DNA from: Maylandia zebra
Taxonomy: Eukaryota > Chordata > Actinopteri > Cichliformes > Cichlidae
Direction of reading: 5' to 3'
Assembly (NCBI RefSeq): GCF_041146795.1
Contig: NC_135177.1
Span: forward strand, 21,736,560-21,800,559
DNA: 64,000 nt
This document shows positions 11,347 to 23,500 of the stretch, piece after piece. Position 1 is the first letter of the stretch; every line of letters begins with the position of its first letter. The notes beneath the pieces were generated by a model, which ran no database searches, had not been told where the DNA came from, and saw only the letters and a program-made list of their open reading frames with translations. A program made the position numbers and the translations under genes.

Positions 11347-13923
11347 GATGGCAAACATGAAGAATATGTCATGATTAAGAGTACTCACAAGTGCCTTTCT
11401 GTTACCGAGTACCAGTTAAAGTGCGAGTTCTGCTCTGATTTTACCAAAGATTACCAATATAGTCTGAAAACGTGAAATGTTCAGATGCGATTCTCATCTT
11501 TTGTGACACTCAGGATCTGATGCTGTGCTTCTGTGTTTAGTTAATGTAATGAAATTAGAGTTTAGTCTGTTTCCCTCACAATCATGTGCCTGCAGAGGCC
11601 GGTGAACACTGTTCTAACCGTGCTGTGATAACGATGGCCGTTGAATGAATATGCTTTTTTTTTTTCCTTTTTTTTTTTTTTTAAAGCAAACTGTTGCAGT
11701 GATTTTGATGCGTTTCTTTGAATTTATTGCCAGTCATTTTTCAAAGCATGCTGTCTCTTTCAGTTCATTCCCAGCTTAAACTGCAGCCGCTGGCTTCTCT
11801 ACATTTTAGTTTCAATTTACAGATACTTAAATTTCGCTTTTCTTGACTATTTTCACTGACTATTTCTGCACTGAGCTGAAATGGAAAAGTACACGTTTGT
11901 ACTTTTAGAAGATTCCCCCTGAATTTTGCTTTGAGTCACACTGCTGAAAGTTTTTCATTAGCTTTCGCTTAACTTTGCAATATATGCTTGCATATAGTGG
12001 AATCATGGTGGTGTCATCCCTGAATGAAAGCAGCAATAATTAAGGCCACCAATACTTTACTGCATATGTGCAATAAAGCATTGGTGCTTTGGGATTAGTT
12101 TTGAGAAAAAAAAAAACTTAACTTAAAATAATGTACACTTAAAGGCCACATATTACCGTTATTGATATTATCCTTGAAGTCTTTACACATTTAGATGCTG
12201 AAATAAATGCGGACCAAAAATTTCTGGAAATTTTTCTAAGAACTTTTGACTATGCTTTGGAAAATGTTAAGCAATAATCTGACTCGCAGACACACTATTT
12301 GTAGGGGTGTAACTTTCTGATGCATTGAAATCAACGTTTAATTCCTTATAAATTGAATGTATTTATATCAGATTGAGTAATTTATTCAGTGAGCAAGAGG
12401 TGGAAAGTGAAATTGTTTTTTGTTTTTTGGTATGCGGGCCATATGTTTACCTAAATCTTGCTTTATGGAATTACTGTAAATGGAAGATTGTTATATATGC
12501 ATTTTGTCTAAAGTCCTTGGAACGGCTAAAAGATTAAAACTATTGTTCCCCATAACCGACTACACGTTCTCTCGTGGTTCTTTCACCTATAGGTGTCAAC
12601 GTAGCTTCCTCATCAGTTCAGAGAAACTGCAAAATCGGCATGTTTAACACAAGTATTCTAAAAAAATCTGAAAGGAGGAATAAGTGCCAGTTTGATCGAG
12701 ACGCCTGGTTATCTTGTTTAGAGGATGTTTATTCAGTACAGATGTAATGCAGATTTTATTAATTTGGTAGCTCAACAAATGTTGCACCTCCTCAGGTTTT
12801 GTCACTACTGAAGAATACTCCCAATAAATTTAATCCTACCTTAATCAAATAGAGTTCACAGCTGAGGTTTGTAGGGTGGATTTATGAACTTTCATGTATT
12901 AAAACCATAAACCATAGATGGATGTTTGTATTTTCTGTCCTGATGTTTTGGTTGGATTTCATTTTTGTTTTGTTTTGTTTTGTTTTTAAAGGAGCTGCTA
13001 TACTTTTTCAGCTGACCACTCTCTTGTTGAGGCTGGCAGCTCACAAAGATCAAACACTTGCTTTTAACTGCAGACTATTTTGCATATTTACATTTGCAAA
13101 GGTATTTTTATTTCTAAAACATGGGTATTTTTTTGTTTTAGGTTTTTCTTTTTTTTTTCTTTTTTTCCATTTTCTCGAAAAAATACAAATAACTGAATTT
13201 AATTGGTTTTGGAAAGGTTGAAGCCAAGATGTTCAGCCATAAAACAAAATTGTCTTCAAATTAGAAAGGCTGAATGAACGTCTACATGTGGGTGATTTCA
13301 TAATGTGATCCTCAGTTGTAACTTTGCATTAACGTTCAGACAGGCTGCAAGTTCTGAGCTATTTCTCACCACCATCCATGAATAATATCAATAGACAGCT
13401 AACAGTTTTTTTTTTAAAAAACCTGTCAAAGTTAGCTCTCCCCTGTGCGTGTTTAGCATTGATAAAACAATTTCAAACCAATCATTTCAGAGAAAGAGGG
13501 AAAAAAAGTCACTTGTAACTTGGTCATTTCTTTCAACAAACTTCACTGTTGGCTGCTGGCGTAACAATAACGTTTATTAAGTTGAATCATTCTTCGGTTT
13601 TTGTCAGTAAATATCAACTTTTCAAAAAACAGTCTCATACCGAGAACATCTGAAAATTAAACATGAAATATTTCTCTGCAATTAATAAAATATATTTTCT
13701 TATTAACACATAACACAGTAAAGGAACTCTAACACATCTCAGAAGGTCATCTAATCGTGTGAGCTACAGTCACAAACATGTATCGATTATCATAAAACAT
13801 CAATCTGTGCAAACGTCTTCAACACTAAATAAACCTGAAGAATTGCTGAACTGTTGTTTATTTTTATTTTATTTTATTATTAATATAGGTCTGTAATTAG
13901 CTTAAGCAGATGGATGTGATGAC
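11347..13923 (+). other. 3' UTR of znf687 and tail-to-tail spacer
   Basis: No further coding exon is recognisable. The left part is most likely znf687 3' UTR, with candidate poly(A) signals near 12072, 12203 and 12822 and T-rich tracts at 11655-11683. The right part is AT-rich, with homopolymer T and A runs at 12960-13180. The last ~60 bases are probably the short 3' UTR of the convergent otoancorin-like gene, since reverse-strand AATAAA occurs at about 13858. Confidence 0.5.
12072..12077 (+). terminator. Candidate znf687 polyadenylation signal AATAAA
   Basis: AATAAA lies about 730 bases after the znf687 stop codon in AT-rich sequence, followed by a short A run at 12107-12116. Other AATAAA copies occur near 12203 and 12822, so alternative 3' ends are possible. 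Confidence 0.4.
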
Positions 13924-16900
13924 TCACAGCAGGAGAAACCCAATGAGAAGCAAGAGAAGGGGCTTCATGAAGGCTGAGAGCCCCTCTGCACCCAGCGATG
14001 GAGCTCCTGGACATAGCAGTGAAATATAAAGATTTCTCAGTGATAATATTCAAAGGTCATTAAAACTAAAGTCTAATATTTACATATTGATATATAAATA
14101 TATCATAATAATTGTTATTATATTGTTAATAAACAATTTAAGTCATATTTATGTTGAAAACACTCTGAAATTAGGTTTTTCAGAATAAGCCAAGCCTACA
14201 TGGCAGCGTTTAATGGCAGGATGAAATTTAACTTGTTCCAAATACTTCAAAATATTTAGATGACGAAGAACGTGGGAATTAAATGCTGTGCAAATTTGTG
14301 TTTTTACCTGATTGAACAGCTCTTTGTGCCTGGTTACGAAAACCAGTTAGAGCCGTTTCAACTGTGTCAAGTTGATCATTATTCAACAGATTTCGCTGTT
14401 CAGTGGTCACCATTGCTGCATTGTCAGGCCCAAGGGCCTCCAGCTGAGCAGCAGAGAGTACCTGCAGGGAAAACAGGCATACAACATTTAATAAAATAAA
14501 AGTCCTGCATTTAAAATTTGTACTGACATATATTCACACACGTAGAACAAGCGAACTTTAATTTCAATGTTATTAGTGATGCATTTATCCTCTTCATAAT
14601 GACAATATTTGTTGTCTTTCACTGTACCCTGTGAAAACCTTTATCTGCCTTATTGTAACTAATTACATTTTTATGATCTGCTTTGAAATGGAGTGAGCCT
14701 AATAAAAGTAAAACATAGTATACATTTGAGCTCAGTCCACCTGAGCTCAAATTTTCTCTTATAAAATATTGGTAAAAATATCAATTAAGGGTTTTTGTAT
14801 GTAGGCCTATTTCGGCACGGCCCAACACTCGAGTGAATGTATTTGTTAAATCTGGCCTCTAGGTTTGGCTTCTAGCTTAAAAACAATAGTAGGAAATAAA
14901 AAGCTGCTTACAGCAAAATTGTTTGGAGGGATGAGTGGGATACACGTCCTGCTGACAAATGGAAAGACAGATGGGTCCAAAGAAGCCAGCTCCGATGCAT
15001 CCAGCCCAGCTTAGGGACACAGATGAAAACATTACCAAAAGTGAAAGCTAATTTCTCTCCCAGGTGACACTTTACAGGTATTTCTATGAAATATTCCAAT
15101 GGGGGTTTTTTTTGTTTGCAGATATTATCTTACCAAGTATGTTGCCCAAGTCTGCAACCTGTGGTTCTGTCCAGGTGCTGGGTTTCCCAAATGCAGCCAC
15201 AGCTAGAGTTTTTAATTGCTGTAAAATCTGAAAGGAGCACTTAATACCATCCATCGAGCCCACAGCCCTCCTGTGACAAACACAAACTTTCACACATCGT
15301 GCAATTGTGACTCTGTATCATTGTGCAGCTCTTTAAAGTTAAAATAATCTTAGCATCACTACCTGTGAACGAGTCTACTCTAAAAAAAGGTTTGTTTATG
15401 CACCTGACCAGAAAGAAAGTATTTATGAACTATTTATGATCACTGCTTCAGAAATAAGAAGACATCACAGCTAAAAATTAAAAAAAATAAACTTTTAAAA
15501 AGTCTTGAATGAGTGGCAGAGGTTAAGATTTCTTTTATCTGCATATGACAGGATATCACTTGAATTTTCACTTCTCAAAAGTACTTTCACTACTGTTGCA
15601 GAGGTGGGAGGAGATGGGCTGTGGGCAGTCACGGATCATTAGATTAACAAAAAATAATCTGTGAAAATAAGAGCCTGGAAAAATGGGTGACTTAAATAAA
15701 ATGAAAAGTGAGATGTGCGGTGGACAAACTTGAAGGCGCTGATGTTGAGCTGTTTGATCTCGCTGGAGCTCAGGCCACAGATGAGCCGGTTCAGTGATAC
15801 CATCTCTGCAGCTCCCAGCTGCTGCGCTTTCAGATTGTTATATTTGGCAATTCCCCTCCACAACGACTCCATCTATTGGCACATGAGTCATGTCATGTGT
15901 GTAATCGATATAGCGGTGAGCATGCAATGCTGTTTCTATGCTTCACCTGTGATTGAGTCCACCCACAGTGGGAAATTCCCTCTACAATATCCATTGGCAA
16001 GGGGAGATTCTCCAGGTCAGAATTAGAAAAACCCTGATTTATACATTCAAGCTGTATGACCACGCCCTCGTTCATCTGTGACACGGGGCCAAAAGCCTAA
16101 AGAAATATACAGAAATATTCACACTAACACAAAATAACTAAATATAGGATTTCTACATACAGACCAGCAAATGCAACCTTAAGAAGTTACAGATTGCGTT
16201 TTAATTTTGACACCAGAAGAGTGCAGCGTTTTATTTGTTTGGATATTTACACAGACGTTATTCCTCTCTAACTTCCATTAAGCTGCGGAGCAAATTATAC
16301 CTAGGTCAGTTTATCAGTTAAGACAAACAGGGATAATAACTGCTCAATTGGATCTTGGTTCAATAATATTAAAATATTGATATTCAAAATGTACACCTTA
16401 ACTTTCATTAGTGAAGCTGTATTAATTATTATTAATTGTGGGAAAGTGGAAAAAAACTTTTATGTTCCACCTTGATTTACAATAACTTTTTATTACTGTG
16501 GCAATCTCACTGTGAGTGCCCGAATCAAAGCCAACTGTTCAAACTAGAAATGCTGGAAAGAAAAAACAGACTGGCGAATGAACGAAACCAAGATGACTGT
16601 GTCTCACTGTACCTCAGTAGCTTTTTTGCTGAGCACAGCCAGTTGATCTGCACTGTAGTTCGGGATTTCTCCAAGTATTTCTACAGTGGCCAGGAAAGTG
16701 CTGTTTGACATCTTATCCAGCTCTCCTGCTGACCAGTACACATTATCCATTCCCAGTTCTTGAATCAAATTCTCAGTGGGTTCTCTCAGGATCTCTACAG
16801 GTATAGACAATATAATCATAAGGCTTTTTAAAAACCACTTTAAATAAAATGTATTTTAATTCAAACTAAAAACTAAACTGTGGCAGAGATTCAAATAAAA

Positions 16901-17548
16901 AGTTACGCTGCTATTACCATGATCAGTGTTGCTCTTGCTGTTAGAGACACAAGAACTACAAAAAAACAGAAATATAAAACTGAATTGTTGCAAAACAGAT
17001 AAAGCATGCCTCCTTCTCACCCCTCTTTTTACGTGTTGCATTTGATCTAGTGGTGGTAAGAGCAAAGATTTTCTTTTTCAGGGCATCTGAAGGATCAGAG
17101 GACAGTGACTTTATGTAACGAAGAACATCCTTCATCCAAGGCTAACGGAGATACAGAGAGGGACAACATCAAGAAAAACTGAAAATATATATCCATTTTT
17201 AATCACAAGCAGGAGAGTCACTTCTGAGTTCTGAGTGACTTAATAATGAACATGACAAAAACAAACACAAGATGAGCTGCATGTAATGGACAAGGCAGAT
17301 ACGCACTTTGTTGGGTAGAGCAGACGTGGCAACCTTATCACAAAGAAGAAGGGGACCGACTGATTCCACAGTGTCCTCGGTCCAATCAGAAGAATTTCTA
17401 CAGATGTTTTAAAAAAGTACACAAGACTACTACTTTAGCTTTTTTGTTTGGCTCTATACAAAACATGTATGTATGCATGTATGTAAGCTGGATGTCACAC
17501 ACACAAAGCACACTGGCTTTGTTCCCCTTATTCACTCAAAAAGAAAGC

Positions 17549-17579
<31 letters not shown>

Positions 17580-20500
17580 CTTCATGTTATATTCAGTAAG
17601 AACCATAACTTTTCTGGAAGCCTTGTGCATCTTTTATAAACAGTCTATGGTCTTTCTTTGTGTTAACTTTAATGCTCATTAGGAGGGTGTCCTACCCAAA
17701 GGTCTGGTGAACCATCTTAATGATATCTGCCCTGTATTGTTGAGGAATATGTTTGCAGGAAGCCATCTCCTGGAAAGCGGAGTTGAGGACATCAGGGTTC
17801 ATTAGACGCAGCTGGGAAGGCTGCAGCTCACATACGAGGGGCCCTAGCTTGGGCAGATCACCACCGGTGAGGCTGGATAAATCTGTCCCCTACAAAAACA
17901 CAGCAGACATCTCTAACTGCTGTTGAACAAGCGGATCAATTTATCAGATAATACTTATTGTTACTATGTGTATCCTTGAGTGTACATTGGTTAGGCAGAA
18001 CAGGGCTTTCTTGGTGAGTGCAGGACGAGACGGGGAATTAAGAGGCAAAGAGCTGATGTTGGCTTCTTCCATCTTGTCAAGGAAAATAGGACAGACAGAA
18101 CTAGGCAAATCGTCCACATCTGAAGGGCTACGATAAAAGGAATGAGAAAACAGATTTCAACACAAACTTAAAAAAAATCTAAACAAACTTTAAACTAGTA
18201 AATACACCATTTGCTTACAGCAGGTGAAGAAGCAAAACTGAAGGAATCTTATCCAGTTCCTGTTCAGTGATGGTTTTGAAATAGTCTGCTCTCTTTTTCA
18301 CCAAAGTTGCAAAAAGTTTTTTGGCAGCACATCCTGCCTAGAAACATGTTTGTTATAATAGTTATTCTGTGCGGACTGCACACACTATGTAAAGACAAGA
18401 TGTTTATGTGTGAGTAAATACCTACCTGAACTTTGGAGAGCCACTCTGGAGACTCTGCCATGGCCAAAGCCATTTCCATTACACCGCTGTCAGGAGCTTC
18501 ATTAATCATCTTACAGGTTATGCCCTGAAGGACCGAACGCATCTTCCTGTGTTAGACAACAATGTTTCAGATGAAGGAGCAACAAACACAGTAACAAGAA
18601 CATGACAATAACTTAAGCACCAAAGAAAATTGTAAACCTGCATTAAAGGCTTTGGTAAAGATCACACGATAATCTTAAAGAGCTTCACAGAAACAACTAA
18701 ATGAATAAAATTAAGTAGTAAGGAAATTTATGGTGCAGTGAATTAGATTTTATAGTAGTCTGCAGAAAAAAAAACATATCAGTACTGGGGGCTCTTGGTC
18801 TTAATGTGGTCGTACTTTGCATTCACACAGGTGCTCCTAGATATGATCAAATAAGTCACAAATGTAAGTGAAACACTTGCGTTTACATGGCAGAAAGTGA
18901 GGGCCAAAGAGCTGTAGACTAATGTGTTAACGAGCTAACTGTGCCAACACACTGATGCCGTGCAGCCCCACGCACAGGGCGATCCGCAATAACTCGTTAA
19001 TGGAGATTTGCCGCAATAATGCAGTTATTTTAACAAGATTAACGCTGACAGCACTAATATGTATATATATATATCTATATATATATATATAGATATATAG
19101 ATATATATAGATATATATATATATATGCATGTATATTCTATGAACCGTTTCTGTGTACAAATATTTGTCAGACTTTGCATAAACATAAAAACTTGGGTCT
19201 ATTCTTATATTTGCAGTGACAATCTCAGCAGCATATTTGTACTATTTATAAGCTCTGCAATCTGTTCACGTGCATTACGCATTCAATGAAAAGCAATAAC
19301 ATTGACAGGTTGCTCTAAGGCAGTAATGTATTCTCTCTGTACTTGTAATCCTTCAAAAACGTCAAAGGACTGCCAATAAAAATGATCCATGAGGGTGGCA
19401 GTGAGTCAATAGGCCAATTCAGGTGCTTCAGCAAGAACCTATATGGACAAGTTTAGACAGAGAGCTCTAAATCTTAAATGAATACAATGTTTTCTGTTAC
19501 AGTTAAGTCATGTTACCACTTGTGGCAAATATCCAGGTATAGAGAAATATTTCTGAGATTTGCTGATGAATCAAGTAATAAAGTCAAGTGCTTTAAGCAA
19601 AAACTGTAGAAACGATTAGGTGAATAAATTCTTTGGATGCACTTTCTGTTTTTCTATTAGAAGGATTTTTTTTTGCCAAAAAGAGTTTCAGATATTTTGT
19701 CAGCAGCATACTTCTCTCACCTAAATTGAAGCTGTTTTAGGTCAGCCATCTTCTTTGCCAGGTATGCTGCCTGAGTAAGAACACACCACAAGTGGCACCA
19801 TTTTTTGAGTAAAAAGAGAAAATCACAAAATCAGTCATATACTTACTACAGCAATGCATGGATGGTAACAGTAAATAAATTAGAAAACTCAACAAAATAA
19901 TACAAAGAAGCTGCCTAAGGCATACTTAGCATCACTACCTGTGACCGAGTCCAAGTTTTGTTTGTCACTTGGTCCAAAGAGGTGACATTTGCATCGGCCA
20001 AAATGTTAATAGAAACGACGTTAAGTAACTGGGAAGACAACTTTGGCACCAGCGCAGGAGGATGCATTTCCTTAAGCATCTACAGGAAAACATTTAATTC
20101 TTTTAAGAATATGTTTAGAAATTAAATCAAAGAAAGAATACATACTTTTTGTTTAAGACGCAATGTATTTGGTGTGATGAAATGAAGAAACATGAAGAAC
20201 TCACCCCTACCAGCATGGCCATTAGCTGTCCCCTGCTCAGTCGTTTGGAGATGTTCTTTAGGCCCTCTGGCTCATTCAGGACCTCTACAGCTTTTACCTG
20301 TTTCAGTATACAGTTTGGCAAACCTTCTGCAACGGGCTGAAGTTTCATCAGCTCCATCCCGGATATCTGTTTACACTGAGGCGGAACAGAATGAGGTAAG
20401 TATCAAGCAATGAGGACAGCTATCTGACACAAGCCGTCAGCTGAATCCACCCACTTTCTTTTCACCCAAATGTTTCTCGATAAGAGCATGCAGCTGGCTC

Positions 20501-23500
20501 CTTGTCCATCGGATGTTGGGTCCCAGATTTTTGAGAGCCTGTGTGAGACTGGTGGCAGGGATTGCAGCAATTTCTTTGGCAGACAATGCAGTAACAGTAC
20601 TGCTTAAGTCTCGTATTATTTGAGCAGGGCTTGACAGTGACCTCAGAGAACTGAGAAGCCGTGTCTTCAGCTTGTGTTTTGGGAAGGATAAAAGAGAGAA
20701 CGAGTAATTATGACACTATTGAGATTCAAGAAACAATTCAAATCTTTGATCAAAGAAGATAAATGTGAAAGTTTGGGTAAGCGTAAGTGAAAAATACCCC
20801 TTTGATTTGGGAGCTGTCACACTGGTCCAGTTGAGAGAGGAGTTTCCCACTGAAGTTAGCATTCAACTCTGGGGGATCATAATAGCAAGCCAGTGGGCCA
20901 AGTCTGTGGAGATTCAAATACCAGACAACGTAGTGATTATTTCAAATCCTTCACACATTTTTGTGTGAAACCTTGTGTTTCTTTCTGTCCCTATAAGATC
21001 TAAGATCAGAAACCTCAGTGATGTTGTGTTATTTTGGTATGTAGCGGGTAAAGTAAAACCACTCGGCAGTCTTTTAAAAAATGACATGACATGTTATGTA
21101 CAACTAGATCCTTTTCCTGAAATGCTTCTTATCACTTCTTTCACAGCAGACATGTTAGAGCAAAAAAGAAGAAGACTCTGGGCTTTCCCCATAGTGACAA
21201 ATCAATATTTTTACTGTTAACACCTGCACCTGCTAATGTACATCAATAATGTATACACACTTTTCCACATGTTCTGGAAACTCCTGTGAACTGAAGCACT
21301 CTTGGATTCTATGGAGCAACTTCTTACTCAGAGTGGGGTTCATCGTGGTTTTGAACTTAGCTGAAGAGAAAAACTTGCATAGCTAGAAGACAAAGCAAAG
21401 CAGACCAACCAGGAAAAAATTATAACCTTGTTGTTTTTTTCTCTTCCATGTCTTATTTCTTCTTTATCCTTCTCTTACCTCTACTTTAGAAGAATAATTA
21501 ACATCACTTGGTGGTAAATAGGACAGGTAGGGTCCCAAAATAGTCAGTGCTTCCAAATTCAGCCATTCCAGTGAAGGGGAGCAGATATCCACATGCTCTA
21601 TTAATAAATCAAGGTTTTACAATGCACATTTATACTTATCAGAAGCGCAACGAGAGAAATGAGGTAGAAAACAAGGCATCTTAATTGCCTCTTAAAATGT
21701 ATTTGCGAGACTGTGGTGTGTTGGTGGATCTGTCTGTATGGTCATTTAAATTTTACTAAATTGAAACAGAAATTGTTCAAATGGGATAAAACTACAAATT
21801 AAGGTTTAACATAGATCAGAGTCAGGGTTTTGCAGGTTCTGGGTATAATGGAAGTCCCAACGTAAGTAACATGAGTCAATTTACAGTTTTTCTCACATAA
21901 AAAATGCCATCAAACTGTAATAGCCTCTGAAGTTATGCTAACAGAACTGTATGTGTGTACATAGATTTTATCAATTGATTTCTGACTTTTCTTACTTAAT
22001 GTTGCGTAAACCCATGGCTTTATTGAACAGTTGAAGTAGTTTTGGGTGATCTGATCTTTCGCCCATTCAGCCACACGAGTCCTTTGACCAGGAGGTATGC
22101 GATCATACATACTCTTCAACATGTCCATCCTGGAAACAACACCAGGTTTATTTATAGGAAAGGTTATGAAAAAGCCAGATAATATTATTCCATAAAAGCA
22201 TACTCACATGTTTTTTAGCTTTGGGATATCTACGTTCATCAGAAGTTTTGTTTTTAGGAAGGGCATAAGCCCCGCCATGGGTGTAACAGCCCACATCAGT
22301 TTTCTGTAGTCATTTGAGTCCATGCTGTTTTTATCCTGTGTGGTCAAAGTTGCCCAGGAAAGAGGGGCTGCAAACGCTTGCATATAACATCCAGAATCCT
22401 CCTAGGAGAAAAGGATAGATGGCAGACATGATAAGACTGTTAAAAAACAGTAACAATTTATCCATTGCATTTATTTTTTGGGGGGAGGGTTTCCCTTGCC
22501 TTTGATATGCCACCAGAATAGTTTCTCATCACCTCAATCATGCCTGGAAGATTGCTGCAATTCCACATCTGGTTAGTCTATTAACAGACAGACAGAAAAA
22601 ACATTAACGGTCAGAACTGCACAACAAAAAATTCATACTGACTATTAATAAGACAATAAGCGCTGCTTTAAATAATCAGTGACTTTAATGACTAACCTGG
22701 TACTCATAAAAAAATGAATTACATGTTTCAGTTAATACAGAGTGCATCAAAAAGAATCATCCGATTTCAAAAGGCTATATTTTTTAAGGAAATGGAGATA
22801 GATTATACAGTATGTGTGATTATGGGCGTATGGATGTTTATATTTTCAAACCATTTTTTGTGAAATATCCACGGGGAGTTGACCAAATGACTTCATGTTT
22901 GTTCCTGTAGTGACTGAGGTCAGGAGATGACGAAAAGTGGAAAGGAGGGCGTTCGACTGGTTAGCATCTCTGTTCTGCACAGAACCACTAAGGCTAATGA
23001 GAGAGCAAATAAAAGCTGATGAGAATAAATGTTTTCACATAAATATACCAAATATCCTTTGATTAACTAGACACATTTGACCAGGCAAAACCATATTCTT
23101 AAGATGGAGTTAAATACCAATGTCATAGCTTATCAATAAGTTATTTACTAACATTTTGCAGCAAAAAGCAAAAGCAAATCTTTTCTTTACACTTATTTAT
23201 GAAAATACTGGCAACCACCAGTGTTACCCCTCAGCCTCCTCGTAGACACATGTATGGTACCAATTTTAAAATCTTATGTCACCTTGTTCTGAAGTTCACT
23301 AGCTGGGACCGAATCCTCATTTTTAGGTTTAACGGCAGATAAGCGTTGAAGGAGTATGTCTCCAAGTTTTAGACTAGTTGGTTAGTTACATTTCTTTTCC
23401 TTGTTTATGCACAAAATTGATAAAGAATAACTTGAGGGACAAAAAAGACAAGAGAACTAAATTATTCCCAATTATCACGTTCAAAAGACTTACAGAAAAC

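Noticed and set aside
16918-16937. Possible 20-nt exon of the otoancorin-like gene with good splice borders
   Set aside because: Joining exon 17033-17141 directly to 16613-16794 keeps the frame, whereas including the 20-nt block breaks it.
18927-19160. 77-codon Tyr/Ile-rich frame
   Set aside because: It is produced by the TA/GATA microsatellite and an adjacent interspersed repeat.
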